A stretch of 64,000 bases of DNA, from the NCBI RefSeq assembly GCF_023721835.1, contig NZ_JAMKFE010000013.1, positions 62,001-126,000 on the forward strand, given 5' to 3'. Position numbers and translations under genes: made by a program. This DNA is from Caldimonas mangrovi (GTDB taxonomy: Bacteria > Pseudomonadota > Gammaproteobacteria > Burkholderiales > Burkholderiaceae_C). Positions 17,252 through 26,739 of the stretch are shown here, one piece after another (position 1 is the first letter of the stretch; each line of letters opens with the position of its first letter). The notes under the pieces are model-generated. The model had not been told where the DNA came from. It saw nothing but the letters and a program-made list of their open reading frames with translations, and made no database searches.

Positions 17252-18460
17252 ATGGCTCATCCGCAAACTCGTTCCGTGGCTCTCGCGACGCCAAAAGCCT
17301 CGTCTGTCGCCGCGCCTCGCCTGCCTTTCGTTCCCGTGCTGGCCGCCGTGCTGGCGCTCGCAGCCTGCAGTCCCGGGCAAGGACCGCAGGCCAATGCGGC
17401 CCAAGGCGGCGCGCCGCAGGCCATGCCCGTCAACGTGCGCACGGTGCAACTGCAGACCGTGCCGGTGACGCTGGAAGCCGTCGGTCGCGCCGAAGGCTCG
17501 AAGGAGGTCGAAGTGCAGGCGCGCGTGACCGGGCTGATCGAACGTCAGCTCTACCAGGAAGGCGAGCGCGTCAAGGCCGGTGCGCCGCTGTACCGCATCG
17601 AGCGTGCGCCGTTCGAGATTGCGCTGCAGCAGGCACGCGCCAACCTGGCGCAGCAGGCCGCGCAGCTCGAGCAGGCCCGGCGCGAAGCGCAGCGGCTGAA
17701 ACCGCTGGCCGAGCAGCAGGCCGTCAGCCAGCGCGAGGCCGACGACGCTGCATCGGCGCTGCGGCTGGCCGAAGCGGCCGTCGCTCAGGCCCAGGCGCAG
17801 GTGCGCGAGGCCGAGCTGAACCTGTCGTACACCGCTGTGCATGCACCCATTTCGGGCATCAGCGGCCGCTCGCAGAAATCCGAAGGCAGCCTGGTGTCCC
17901 CCGGCACGAACGGCCTGCTGACCACCGTCACCCAGACCGACCCGATCTGGGTGCGCTTCTCGTTCTCCGAGGGGGAGCTGACCCGCCTGCGGTCGTCGCG
18001 CGACGCCAAGGTGCGGCTGCTGGACGCGAACGGCCAGACGCTGATGAACGGCGGGCGGCTCAACTTCGCCGGCTCGACGGTGGACCCGCAACTTGGCACC
18101 GTGCAACTGCGCGCCGAGTTCCCGAACGCGCAGCTGACCGTGCTGCCGGGGCAGTTCGTGCGAGCCCAGGTGGTCGCCGGCGAAACCGAGGCCTACACGG
18201 TGCCGCAGTCGGCCGTGATGCAGTCCGACCAGGGCAAGTCGGTGTGGACGATCGTCGATGGCAAGGCGACGCCGGTGCCGGTGGAAGTCGGCGGCTGGAG
18301 CGGCTCCGACTGGGTCGTACGCCAGGGCCTGAAGCCGGGTGACCAGGTCATCGTCGACAACCTGATGAAGCTGCGTCCCGGTGCACCGGTGACGGCGCAG
18401 GCGCCCGCTCCGGCGGCGGCACCCGCCGCACCGGCGCCGGCCTCGGCCGCGTCGCAATAA
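17252..18460 (+). CDS. RND efflux periplasmic adaptor lipoprotein (AcrA/MexA-like)
   Basis: A 402-residue membrane-fusion protein starting MAHPQTRSVALATPK at 17252. The signal ends in the lipobox LALAAC. It has the first half-lipoyl segment RVTGLIERQLYQEGERVKAG, an alpha-helical hairpin rich in Gln/Ala/Arg (about residues 120-190), and the second half TAVHAPISGISGRSQKSEG. The beta-barrel and membrane-proximal domains follow, ending in an Ala/Pro-rich tail. It links the inner-membrane pump to the outer-membrane channel. It is the first gene of a three-gene operon, 14 bases before the permease, and controlled by the adjacent AcrR-type operator. Confidence 0.93.
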   Translation: MAHPQTRSVALATPKASSVAAPRLPFVPVLAAVLALAACSPGQGPQANAAQGGAPQAMPVNVRTVQLQTVPVTLEAVGRAEGSKEVEVQARVTGLIERQLYQEGERVKAGAPLYRIERAPFEIALQQARANLAQQAAQLEQARREAQRLKPLAEQQAVSQREADDAASALRLAEAAVAQAQAQVREAELNLSYTAVHAPISGISGRSQKSEGSLVSPGTNGLLTTVTQTDPIWVRFSFSEGELTRLRSSRDAKVRLLDANGQTLMNGGRLNFAGSTVDPQLGTVQLRAEFPNAQLTVLPGQFVRAQVVAGETEAYTVPQSAVMQSDQGKSVWTIVDGKATPVPVEVGGWSGSDWVVRQGLKPGDQVIVDNLMKLRPGAPVTAQAPAPAAAPAAPAPASAASQ

Positions 18461-18474
18461 AAAGGGAGCCGCGC

Positions 18475-21400
18475 ATGTCTTCCCGCTTTTTCATCGAGCG
18501 GCCGATCTTCGCCGCCGTCCTGTCCATCATCATCGTGCTGGCAGGCTTGGTGGCGCTGAAGATCCTGCCGATCGCGCAATACCCCGAAATCGCGCCGCCC
18601 ACGGTGACGATCACCGCCACCTATCCTGGTGCGTCGGCCGAGACACTGTCGAAGACGGTGGCGGCTCCGATCGAGGAGCAGCTGTCCGGCATCGAAAACC
18701 TGCTGTACTTCGCGTCGAACTCGTCGTCCAACGGCACGGTGACGATCACCGCCACGTTCGAAGTCGGCACCGACATCGACAAGGCGACGTTCAACGTCAA
18801 CAACCGGGTGCAGCTTGCGACGCCGCGCCTGCCCGACGAGGTGCGCCGCAACGGCGTGGTGGTGGCCAAGCGCTCCGAGAACTTCCTGCTCGTGATCGCG
18901 CTGAATTCGCCGAAGAGCACGTATGACGAGCTGTTCCTGTCGAACTATGCGACGCAGAACATCCTCGACGAACTGAAGCGCATCCAGGGCACCGCCGACG
19001 TGCTGGTGTTCGGCGCACGCGATTATTCGATGCGCGTGTGGCTGCAGCCCGACAAGATGGCCCAGCTGGGCGTGACCACGGCCGAGGTCGGCGCGGCGAT
19101 CAACGCCCAGAACGCGCAGTACGCCGCCGGCAAGATCGGCGCCGAGCCGGCCCCCAAGGGCCAGGAACTGGTCTACACCGTCACGGCGCGCGGCCGCCTG
19201 ATCGAGCCGGAGCAGTTCGGCGACATCGTGCTGCGTTCGGGCGGCCCGACCGGCGTGCTGAAGCTGAAGGACGTCGCCCGCATCGAGCTCGGCGCGCAGA
19301 GCTACGACCAGTCGAGCACCGTCAACGGCCAGCCGGCCATCGCGATCGGCGTGTTCCTGCAGTCGGGCGCCAACGCGCTCGACGTCGGCGATGCCGTCAA
19401 GGCCAAGATGGTCGAGCTGAAGAACGAGCGCTTCCCGAAGGACGTCGACTATCTGATCCCGTACGACACCACGCGTTTCGTCTCGGCGTCGATCTCCGAG
19501 GTGGTCAAGACCGTGCTCGAGGCTGCCGCCATCGTGCTGCTGGTGGTGTTCGTCTTCCTGCAGACCTGGCGTGCGACGTTGATCCCGATGCTGGCCGTGC
19601 CGGTGTCGCTGATCGGCACCTTCGCAGGGCTGTGGCTGTTCGGCTTCTCGATCAACACGCTGACGCTGTTCGCGATGGTGCTGGCGATCGGTATCGTCGT
19701 CGACGATGCCATCGTCGTGCTCGAGAACGTCGAGCGCCTGATGCGCGAGGAGAAGATGAGCCCGATGGCCGCGTCGATCGAGGCGATGCGCGAGGTCTCC
19801 GGCGCCGTCATCGGCATCGTGCTGGTGCTGTGCGCGGTGTTCATCCCGGTGGCCTTCATGGGCGGCATCGCGGGCCAGTTGTACCGTCAGTTCGCGGTCA
19901 CGGTGGCGATCGCGGTGGTGCTGTCCGGTGTGGTCGCATTGACGCTGACGCCGGCGCTGTGCGCGCTGCTGCTCAAGCCCCACCACGACGGCGTCACGCG
20001 GGGCGAGCGCTTCTTTGCACCGTTCAATCGCGGCTTCAACTGGCTCACGCACCGCTTCCTCGGCGGGGTCAACTTTGCGTTGAAGCGCCGCATTGTCGCG
20101 CTGCTCGGTTTCGCGCTGATGGCAGCCGGCGCCGGCTATCTGCTGTGGCAGGTGCCGAGCAGCTTCGTGCCGGAGGAAGACCAGGGCTACATCATCGCCG
20201 CCGCGGTGCTGCCTGACGGCGCCACGCTCGAGCGCACAGCCCGTACGACCGAGCAACTGCGGCAGATGAACGCGAGCAACACCGGCATCGACAGCTTCTT
20301 CATCATCAACGGCTTCGACCTGATCGGCGGCGGCTCGAAGAGCAACTCGGCCACCATCTTCATTCCGATGAAGGGCTGGGAAGAGCGCCAGCAGACCACC
20401 CAGGAGCTGGCCCAGCAGGTCAGCGGCATGGGTTTCGCGCTGAAAGACGGCATCGCCTTCGCGTTCAACCCGCCCGGCATCCAGGGGCTGGGGCAGGCGG
20501 GCGGCTTCGAGGTCTACGTCCAGGGGCGCAGCGAGTCCGACCCGCAGCGCCTTGCGCAGGTCACGCAGGACTTCATGAACGCGCTGATGCAGCACCCGGT
20601 GCTGGGCCACATGCAGACCTTCTTCAGCCCGACGGTGCCGCAATTGCGCGTCGAGGTCGACCGCGAGAAGGCGCTCGCACTGGGGGTGCCGGTCAACGAG
20701 GTGTTCTCGGCGCTGCAGGCGCAGATGGGCTCGCTCTACATCAACGACTTCAACCGCTCGGGCCGCACCTACCGCGTCACCATGCAGGCGGACGCGCCGT
20801 TCCGCTCCAAGCCGGAAGACCTGGGTCGCCTGTACGTGCGTTCGCAGACGAGCGGGCAGATGATTCCGTTGAAGGCGCTGATCCGCGTCGACAGCGTGAT
20901 CGGTGCCGAGCAGATCGAACGCTACAACTCCTACATTGCCGCCAAGGTGATGGGCAATGCCAAGCCGGGCTACAGCTCCGGCGAGGCAATCGCCGCGGTC
21001 GAGGAGGTGGCCCGCAAGGTGCTGCCGCCGGGCTACAACTACGAATGGACCGGTCAAGCCTTCCAGGAAAAGCGCACCGGCAGCGCGTCGGTGTTCGCAT
21101 TCGGCTTCGCGCTGGTGATGGTCTACCTGATCCTGTCGGCGCTGTACGAGCGCTGGGGCGTGCCGTTCGCCGTGGTGCTGGCGGTGCCGTTCGCCCTGAC
21201 GGGGGCTCTGCTCGCCGTGTGGTTGCGTGGCATGCAGAACGACATCTATTTCCAGATCGGCCTGGTGGTGCTGATCGGCCTGGCGGCGAAGAACGCGATC
21301 CTGATCGCGGAGTTCGCGATGCAGGGCATGGAGCAAGGCAAGACGGCGGTGCAGGCCGCGCTCGAGGCCGCGCGCCTGCGCTTCCGCCCGATCGTGATGA

Positions 21401-21618
21401 CGTCGCTCGCCTTCGTGCTGGGGGTCGTGCCGCTGGTGCTCGCCACCGGCGCTGGCGCGGCCGCACGCCAGTCGATGGGGACCGGCGTATTCGGCGGCAT
21501 GCTGGTCGCCACCTTCGTCGCACCGATCTTCGTGCCGCTGTTCTTCGCGCTGCTGGCGCGCAAGCCGCGGCCGCAACACAGCCACACACCCGGGGCCACC
21601 GAAGAGGTGCCGGTATGA
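18475..21618 (+). CDS. RND multidrug efflux permease (AcrB/MexB-like, HAE1)
   Basis: A 1047-residue inner-membrane pump of standard HAE1 length. It begins MSSRFFIERPIFAAVLSI, and shows the porter-domain segment PTVTITATYPGASAET. The proton-relay aspartates are in AIGIVVDDAIVVLENVERL, and the relay lysine in LIGLAAKNAILIAEFAMQG. Twelve transmembrane helices and two large periplasmic loops are evident. It uses the proton gradient to expel hydrophobic drugs, solvents or bile-like compounds. The stop overlaps the start of the outer-membrane gene (ATGA), indicating translational coupling. Confidence 0.95.
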   Translation: MSSRFFIERPIFAAVLSIIIVLAGLVALKILPIAQYPEIAPPTVTITATYPGASAETLSKTVAAPIEEQLSGIENLLYFASNSSSNGTVTITATFEVGTDIDKATFNVNNRVQLATPRLPDEVRRNGVVVAKRSENFLLVIALNSPKSTYDELFLSNYATQNILDELKRIQGTADVLVFGARDYSMRVWLQPDKMAQLGVTTAEVGAAINAQNAQYAAGKIGAEPAPKGQELVYTVTARGRLIEPEQFGDIVLRSGGPTGVLKLKDVARIELGAQSYDQSSTVNGQPAIAIGVFLQSGANALDVGDAVKAKMVELKNERFPKDVDYLIPYDTTRFVSASISEVVKTVLEAAAIVLLVVFVFLQTWRATLIPMLAVPVSLIGTFAGLWLFGFSINTLTLFAMVLAIGIVVDDAIVVLENVERLMREEKMSPMAASIEAMREVSGAVIGIVLVLCAVFIPVAFMGGIAGQLYRQFAVTVAIAVVLSGVVALTLTPALCALLLKPHHDGVTRGERFFAPFNRGFNWLTHRFLGGVNFALKRRIVALLGFALMAAGAGYLLWQVPSSFVPEEDQGYIIAAAVLPDGATLERTARTTEQLRQMNASNTGIDSFFIINGFDLIGGGSKSNSATIFIPMKGWEERQQTTQELAQQVSGMGFALKDGIAFAFNPPGIQGLGQAGGFEVYVQGRSESDPQRLAQVTQDFMNALMQHPVLGHMQTFFSPTVPQLRVEVDREKALALGVPVNEVFSALQAQMGSLYINDFNRSGRTYRVTMQADAPFRSKPEDLGRLYVRSQTSGQMIPLKALIRVDSVIGAEQIERYNSYIAAKVMGNAKPGYSSGEAIAAVEEVARKVLPPGYNYEWTGQAFQEKRTGSASVFAFGFALVMVYLILSALYERWGVPFAVVLAVPFALTGALLAVWLRGMQNDIYFQIGLVVLIGLAAKNAILIAEFAMQGMEQGKTAVQAALEAARLRFRPIVMTSLAFVLGVVPLVLATGAGAAARQSMGTGVFGGMLVATFVAPIFVPLFFALLARKPRPQHSHTPGATEEVPV

Positions 21619-23042
21619 GGTTAATTCACATGCGTTCCTTGACCCTTTCCGCGCTCGCTGCGGCGGTGCTGGCCGGCTGTGCCGTCGGGCCCGACTACCA
21701 CCGCCCCGACGTGATGCTGCCCGAGAAGTACTCGGCTGACGCCGCCGCGGTGCCGGCCGCCGGGGCACCGCAGGAGGTGTCGCCGCGTTGGTGGACGCTG
21801 TTCAACGACCCGCAACTCGACACGCTGATGGACGCTGCGTTCGAACGCAACACCGACCTGTTGCAGGCGGTGGCGCGTGTCGAGCAGGCCGAGGCCTTGC
21901 TGCGCGAAGCGAGGGCGGTGCAATGGCCGTCGGTCAGCCTGGACGGTAACGCGGCGCGCGGGCGTTCCAGCGAGACGACCGGGACCCCAGGCGGCGGCAC
22001 CGGCAACAACTTCCGGGCGGCCTTGTCGACTGCCTTCGAGCTCGACTTCTGGGGCCGGCTGCGCCGCGCCTCGGAAGCGGCGCGTGCCGAGGCGCTCGCG
22101 ACCCGGTATGGGCAGGAAGTGGTGCGGCAGACGGTCGCGGGCCTGGTGGCCCAAAGCTATTTCAACCTGCGCGCGCTCGACGAGCAGGTCCTGTTGACCC
22201 GCGAAACCTTGAAGACCCGCGAGGAGGGCGTGCGCATCCTGCGCATCCGCCTGCAAGGCGGTACCAGTGCGCGCATCGACCTCGATCAGGCCGAGGCACT
22301 GCGTGCCGAAGCCGCGCTGCAACTGCAGGAGCTGCAGCGCCAGCGCGCGCTGGCGCAGTCGCAGCTCGGGCTGCTGACCGGCCAGGCCGGCATCGATCTC
22401 GAACAGGGTTCGTTGCGTGGGCTGCCGTTGCCGCCTGCTCCGCCTGCCGGCCTGCCGTCCGCGCTGCTCGAGCGACGCCCCGACGTGCGCCAGGCCGAGC
22501 AATTGCTGGTTTCCGCCAACGCGCGGATCGGCGTGGCGAAGGCAGCGATGTTCCCGACGCTGTCGTTGACCGGCCTGGCCGGCGGCGAAAGCGCCGAGCT
22601 GTCCGACGTGCTGAAAAGCGGCTCGCGGATCTGGTCGGTCGGTTTCGGCCTGACGCTGCCGATCTTCGATGCCGGCCGCCGCATCGCCCAGACCGACCAG
22701 GCCGAGGCGCGCCAGCGCGAGGTGCTCGCGGCCTACCAGGGGTCGGTGCAGTCGGCCTTCAAGGACGTGGCCGATGCGCTGGTCAATCTGCGCGCCGCCC
22801 GCGAATCTCAGGTGGACGTCGAGGCCAGCGAGCAGGCCTACCTCAACGCACTGAAGACCGCGCAGCAGCGCTACGACGCCGGTTACTCGGCCTACCTGGA
22901 ACTGCTCGACGCGCAACGTTCGGCCAATGCCGCACGGCTGCGCACCGTGACCAACCGGCAGGCGCAGCTGGCGGCGACCGTCGACCTGTTCAAGGCCCTG
23001 GGGGGCGGCTGGGACGCGCCGTCGGTGGCGCAGGCACGCTGA
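21615..23042 (+). CDS. Outer-membrane efflux lipoprotein (OprM/NodT family)
   Basis: A 475-residue TolC-superfamily lipoprotein. The signal ends in LAGCAVGPDYHRP, the usual OprM/NodT motif around the acylated Cys. Two repeated outer-membrane efflux domains follow, each with long helical stretches (QEVVRQTVAGLVAQSYFNLR; SVQSAFKDVADALVNLRAAR) and beta strands. The start at 21615 overlaps the permease stop; an internal Met at 21630 is an alternative. It completes the tripartite pump with the adaptor and permease. Confidence 0.93.
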   Translation: MRLIHMRSLTLSALAAAVLAGCAVGPDYHRPDVMLPEKYSADAAAVPAAGAPQEVSPRWWTLFNDPQLDTLMDAAFERNTDLLQAVARVEQAEALLREARAVQWPSVSLDGNAARGRSSETTGTPGGGTGNNFRAALSTAFELDFWGRLRRASEAARAEALATRYGQEVVRQTVAGLVAQSYFNLRALDEQVLLTRETLKTREEGVRILRIRLQGGTSARIDLDQAEALRAEAALQLQELQRQRALAQSQLGLLTGQAGIDLEQGSLRGLPLPPAPPAGLPSALLERRPDVRQAEQLLVSANARIGVAKAAMFPTLSLTGLAGGESAELSDVLKSGSRIWSVGFGLTLPIFDAGRRIAQTDQAEARQREVLAAYQGSVQSAFKDVADALVNLRAARESQVDVEASEQAYLNALKTAQQRYDAGYSAYLELLDAQRSANAARLRTVTNRQAQLAATVDLFKALGGGWDAPSVAQAR

Positions 23043-23585
23043 TCAGTCTCGCTGCGGCGGCAGCAGGTAGTTGTTCTTGACCCGCACGTAGTGCTCGGCC
23101 GAATAGCGCAGGTGTTCCAGTTCGGCGGCCGTGAGCCGCCGCACCGGCTGCGCCGGCCGGCCCACGTAGAGCCAGCCGCCGTCGAGCCGCTTGCCCGGCG
23201 GCACCAGGCTGCCGGCACCGAGCATCACGCGGTCCTCGATCACCACGTCGTCCATCACGATGCAGCCCATGCCGATCAGGCACTCGTTGCCGATCTTGCA
23301 GCCGTGCAGGATCACGGCGTGGGCGATCGTCACCCGGTCGCCGATGATCAAGGGCGAGCCCTCAGGCTTGGCCGGCGTCTTGTGCGAGACGTGGCACATC
23401 GCCAGGTCCTGGATGTTCGTCATGCTGCCGATGCGGATGCGGTTGACGTCGCCGCGGAGTACGGCGTTGCACCAGACCGAACAGTCGTCGCCGAGCGTCA
23501 CGTCGCCGATCACCTGGGCCGAATCGTGCAGGTAAACCCCGGCACCGAGTACCGGTTGTGTGTCGAGGTAGCGGGTGATCGGCAT
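23043..23585 (-). CDS. Gamma-class carbonic anhydrase family protein (YrdA-like)
   Basis: A 180-residue left-handed beta-helix protein of hexapeptide repeats (for example VTIAHAVILHGCKIGNECLIG). The likely metal ligands are His residues in DLAMCHVSHK and AHAVILHGC. The opening MPITRYLDTQPVLGAGVYLH matches YrdA-type proteins. The family includes true carbonic anhydrases, but many YrdA-like members have weak or no measured activity, so the activity is inferred only. It is cytoplasmic and probably trimeric. It converges with the efflux operon, its stop abutting that of the outer-membrane gene. Confidence 0.88.
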   Translation of the reverse strand: MPITRYLDTQPVLGAGVYLHDSAQVIGDVTLGDDCSVWCNAVLRGDVNRIRIGSMTNIQDLAMCHVSHKTPAKPEGSPLIIGDRVTIAHAVILHGCKIGNECLIGMGCIVMDDVVIEDRVMLGAGSLVPPGKRLDGGWLYVGRPAQPVRRLTAAELEHLRYSAEHYVRVKNNYLLPPQRD

Positions 23586-23712
23586 GGCGTGCGGCGGGGA
23601 AGGCGGACGGGGGGCATTGTCGCCGGCTTGGCACCCGGGGCCCGGCGCGGCACACTGCGGCGCAGGGCGAGCGTCGCGCTCGCATCATCAGCCTGTTGTC
23701 GTGGAGACTTTC

Positions 23713-24363
23713 ATGATCGATGTCCTGCCTCCCTGGCCTCTGCTCGGCGCCTTCCTGCTGGCCAGCCTGCTGCTGGCGGTCACGCCCGGGCCGGCGGTCG
23801 TTTACCTGCTGACCCGCACGCTGGCCCAGGGGCGGCGTGCCGGGCTGGCGTCGGTGGTCGGGGTGGCGCTGGGCAACCTCGGCAACGCGGTCGGTGCGGC
23901 GATCGGCCTGGCGGCGCTGTTCGCGGTGTCGTCGCTGGCCTTCACGGTGGTGAAGTACGCCGGTGCCGCTTACCTGGTCTATCTGGGCGTGCAGGCGCTG
24001 CGCAGTGCCCAGGCGGTGCCGCAGCAGCAGGCGCAGACGCCGCCGGCGACGATGAAGACGGTCTTTCGGGATGGCTTTCTGGTGGCCCTGCTGAACCCGA
24101 AGACCGCGCTCTTTTTCGCGGCCTTTCTGCCGCAGTTCACCAGTGCCGCGCACTCGCCGCTGTTGCAGAGCGCGACGCTCGGCGCGGTGTTCGTCGCGGT
24201 GGCGGCGACCACCGACGTCTTCTACGTGTTGATGGCCAGCCTGGTCGCCGGCAGGGTGCGGCGGATGGGGCGGGCGCGCCTGTGGGGCCGCTACGCGACC
24301 GCCGGCGCCTTCATCGGGCTGGGCGCCTACACGGCACTTTCCGGGTCGCGCGGCAAGGCCTGA
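23713..24363 (+). CDS. LysE-family amino-acid exporter (RhtB type)
   Basis: A 216-residue membrane protein with about six transmembrane helices. It has the family signature LLLAVTPGPAVVYLLTRTLAQGRRAGL in the first helix region (TPGP motif) and FRDGFLVALLNPKTALFFAAF in the middle. LysE/RhtB proteins export lysine, threonine, homoserine or other amino acids. The start at ATG 23713 has GTGGAG upstream; the open frame continues back to 23575 without homologous sequence. It is a single gene between gamma-carbonic anhydrase (divergent) and comM (convergent). The substrate is unknown. Confidence 0.88.
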   Translation: MIDVLPPWPLLGAFLLASLLLAVTPGPAVVYLLTRTLAQGRRAGLASVVGVALGNLGNAVGAAIGLAALFAVSSLAFTVVKYAGAAYLVYLGVQALRSAQAVPQQQAQTPPATMKTVFRDGFLVALLNPKTALFFAAFLPQFTSAAHSPLLQSATLGAVFVAVAATTDVFYVLMASLVAGRVRRMGRARLWGRYATAGAFIGLGAYTALSGSRGKA

Positions 24364-24400
24364 GCCCGGGAGGGGCGACCGCCCCGGGGCGCGGCGGACG

Positions 24401-25930
24401 TCAGGCGCTTTGCAATGCGCGGCGCAACTGGATCGCTTCGGCAATGTGGGGGGGCGAGATCGCCTCGGAGCCTGCCAGGTCGGCCACCGTGCGGGCCACC
24501 TTCAGCACGCGGTGGAAGCTGCGCGCCGACCAGCCGAGACGCGAGGCGGCGTTCTGCAGGAAGCTCGATCCCTCGCGGTTCATTTCGCAATAGGCGTCGA
24601 TCGCCGGCCCCGCCAACTGCGCGTTGCTGCACCCTTGGCGGCTTCGCTGGCGAACCAGCGCCTGCCCCACCCGCTCGGCCACCCGTGCGCTGGGCTCGCC
24701 GTCCGGCGCGGCCATCAGTTCTTCGGGTGGCACGGCAGTGACTTCGACCTGCAGGTCGATGCGATCGAGCAGCGGACCGCTCAGTCGGGCCTGATATCGG
24801 GCCACCGTGTCCGGCCCGCAGCGGCAGGCGCGCAGCCGCGAGCCCAGGTAGCCGCAGGGGCAGGGGTTCATCGCGGCAATGAGCTGGAACCGCGCCGGAA
24901 ACTCGGATTGGCGCGCGGCACGCGAGATCGTGATGTGGCCGGTCTCCAGCGGCTCGCGCAGCGCCTCCAGCGCGGTCCGGGCGAACTCCGGCAACTCGTC
25001 GAGAAACAGCACGCCGTGGTGTGCGAGCGAGATTTCGCCTGGACGGGGAGGGGACCCTCCACCGACCAATGCCACCGACGAAGCGGTGTGGTGCGGGGCG
25101 CGGTACACGCGCTGCCGCCAGCGCTCGGGCGCGAACCCGCCGGTCAGGCTGAGTACCGCCGCAGACTCGAGCGCCGCTTCCGTATCCAGCAGCGGCAACA
25201 ACCCGGCAAAGCGCTGGGCCAGCATCGACTTGCCGGTGCCGGGCGGGCCGACCATCAGCAGGCTGTGCCCCCCGGCGGCCGCGATCTCGAGCGCGCGTTT
25301 CGCCCCCGACTGGCCCTTCACGTCGCGCAGGTCGGGATGCTGCCCGACCGGTTCCGGTTCGGGCGTCTCGAGGCGCACCCAGCCGGGCTCCGGCGGCGCG
25401 GCGTCTTCGGTGAGCGGCAGCAGGGCCTGCACCACGTCGAGCAGATGCCGGGCGCCGTAGACGTCGGCATGCTGCACCAGCGAGGCTTCGCGCGCGCTGT
25501 CCATCGGCAGCACCATCGCCCGATGCCCGCCCTGGCGATGCAGCGCCAGGCTCATCGCCAGGGCGCCGCGCACGGGGCGCAGGTCGCCAGCCAGCGACAG
25601 CTCGCCGGCGAATTCGTAAGGCGCCAGCCGGTCGGCATCGAGCTGTCCGCTGGCCGCCAGGATGCCCAGCGCGATCGGCAGATCGAATCGGCCCGATTCC
25701 TTGGGCAGGTCGGCCGGCGCCAGATTGACGGTGATGCGCTTGTTGTGCGGGAACTCCAGCCCGCTGTTCAGCAGCGCTGCGCGCACGCGCTCGCGCGCCT
25801 CCTTCACTTCGGTGTCGGCCAGGCCCACCAGCGTGAAGCTGGGCAGGCCGTTGGCAAGATGGACTTCGACGGTGACTTCTGGGGCTTGCAGACCGGCGAG
25901 CGCGCGGCTGCAGATGACGGCGAGCGACAT
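24401..25930 (-). CDS. comM: YifB/ComM family Mg-chelatase-like AAA ATPase
   Basis: A 509-residue protein from ATG 25930. The N-terminal Lon-protease-like domain (residues 1 to about 170) has FTLVGLADTEVKEARERVRA. The AAA module has Walker A GPPGTGKS at about residues 220-227 and Walker B GVLFLDELPEF. A C-terminal Mg-chelatase lid has the Cys-rich NPCPCGYLG. ComM is a hexameric helicase that drives branch migration during natural transformation. A longer open frame upstream is not homologous and overlaps regulatory DNA. Its 5' end faces the glnK leader region, so the two are divergent. Confidence 0.92.
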   Translation of the reverse strand: MSLAVICSRALAGLQAPEVTVEVHLANGLPSFTLVGLADTEVKEARERVRAALLNSGLEFPHNKRITVNLAPADLPKESGRFDLPIALGILAASGQLDADRLAPYEFAGELSLAGDLRPVRGALAMSLALHRQGGHRAMVLPMDSAREASLVQHADVYGARHLLDVVQALLPLTEDAAPPEPGWVRLETPEPEPVGQHPDLRDVKGQSGAKRALEIAAAGGHSLLMVGPPGTGKSMLAQRFAGLLPLLDTEAALESAAVLSLTGGFAPERWRQRVYRAPHHTASSVALVGGGSPPRPGEISLAHHGVLFLDELPEFARTALEALREPLETGHITISRAARQSEFPARFQLIAAMNPCPCGYLGSRLRACRCGPDTVARYQARLSGPLLDRIDLQVEVTAVPPEELMAAPDGEPSARVAERVGQALVRQRSRQGCSNAQLAGPAIDAYCEMNREGSSFLQNAASRLGWSARSFHRVLKVARTVADLAGSEAISPPHIAEAIQLRRALQSA

Positions 25931-26046
25931 GGACGAGAACCTCTCCCTGCGGGTTTTGCTTTGATGTCCCGCCTGCAGCGGGTGTCCGCATTCTCGCGGC
26001 ACGCACCGTAACAGGGTGTGAAGCCCGCGCGTCGGGACCAGGGGAA

Positions 26047-26063
26047 TGCACCTTGCTGGTGCC
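26047..26063. promoter_or_regulatory. NtrC-like enhancer site 1
   Basis: TGCACCTTGCTGGTGCC matches the NtrC consensus TGCACC-N5-GGTGCA with one mismatch. It is centred about 125 bases upstream of the predicted sigma-54 start point, a normal enhancer distance. Confidence 0.7.
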
Positions 26064-26074
26064 GCGGCAGCGGG

Positions 26075-26091
26075 TGCACATTGTCGGTGCA
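26075..26091. promoter_or_regulatory. NtrC-like enhancer site 2
   Basis: TGCACATTGTCGGTGCA matches the NtrC consensus with one mismatch and is itself a near-perfect inverted repeat. It is 28 bases from site 1, close to three helical turns, as is usual for paired NtrC dimers. Confidence 0.72.
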
Positions 26092-26153
26092 CGAAACTCC
26101 GGGCCGGCCCGCATGATCGCGCCTTGTTGGGGCGGGTGCACCGTCGATGGTCG

Positions 26154-26169
26154 TGGCATGGATCGTGCA
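26154..26169 (+). promoter_or_regulatory. Sigma-54 promoter for the glnK-amtB operon
   Basis: TGGCATG-GATC-GTGCA fits the -24/-12 consensus TGGCACG-N4-TTGCA with two changes and exact GG-to-GC spacing. Two NtrC-like sites lie upstream and glnK-amtB downstream, the classic nitrogen-limitation arrangement. The predicted start point is about 26180. Confidence 0.72.
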
Positions 26170-26221
26170 GACCGACTCCCCGAACGTCGCGCCCCTGCTC
26201 AACGCCTCCACGGAGAACCGC

Positions 26222-26715
<494 letters not shown>

Positions 26716-26739
26716 ACGAGAAGACATAGAGAGACAACC

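Noticed and set aside
18193-21768. A 1191-codon open frame on the minus strand opposite the RND adaptor and permease genes
   Set aside because: High-GC coding DNA leaves long open antisense frames. Its protein is composed of low-complexity His/Arg/Asp-rich text with no domains, and the plus-strand genes have clear families.
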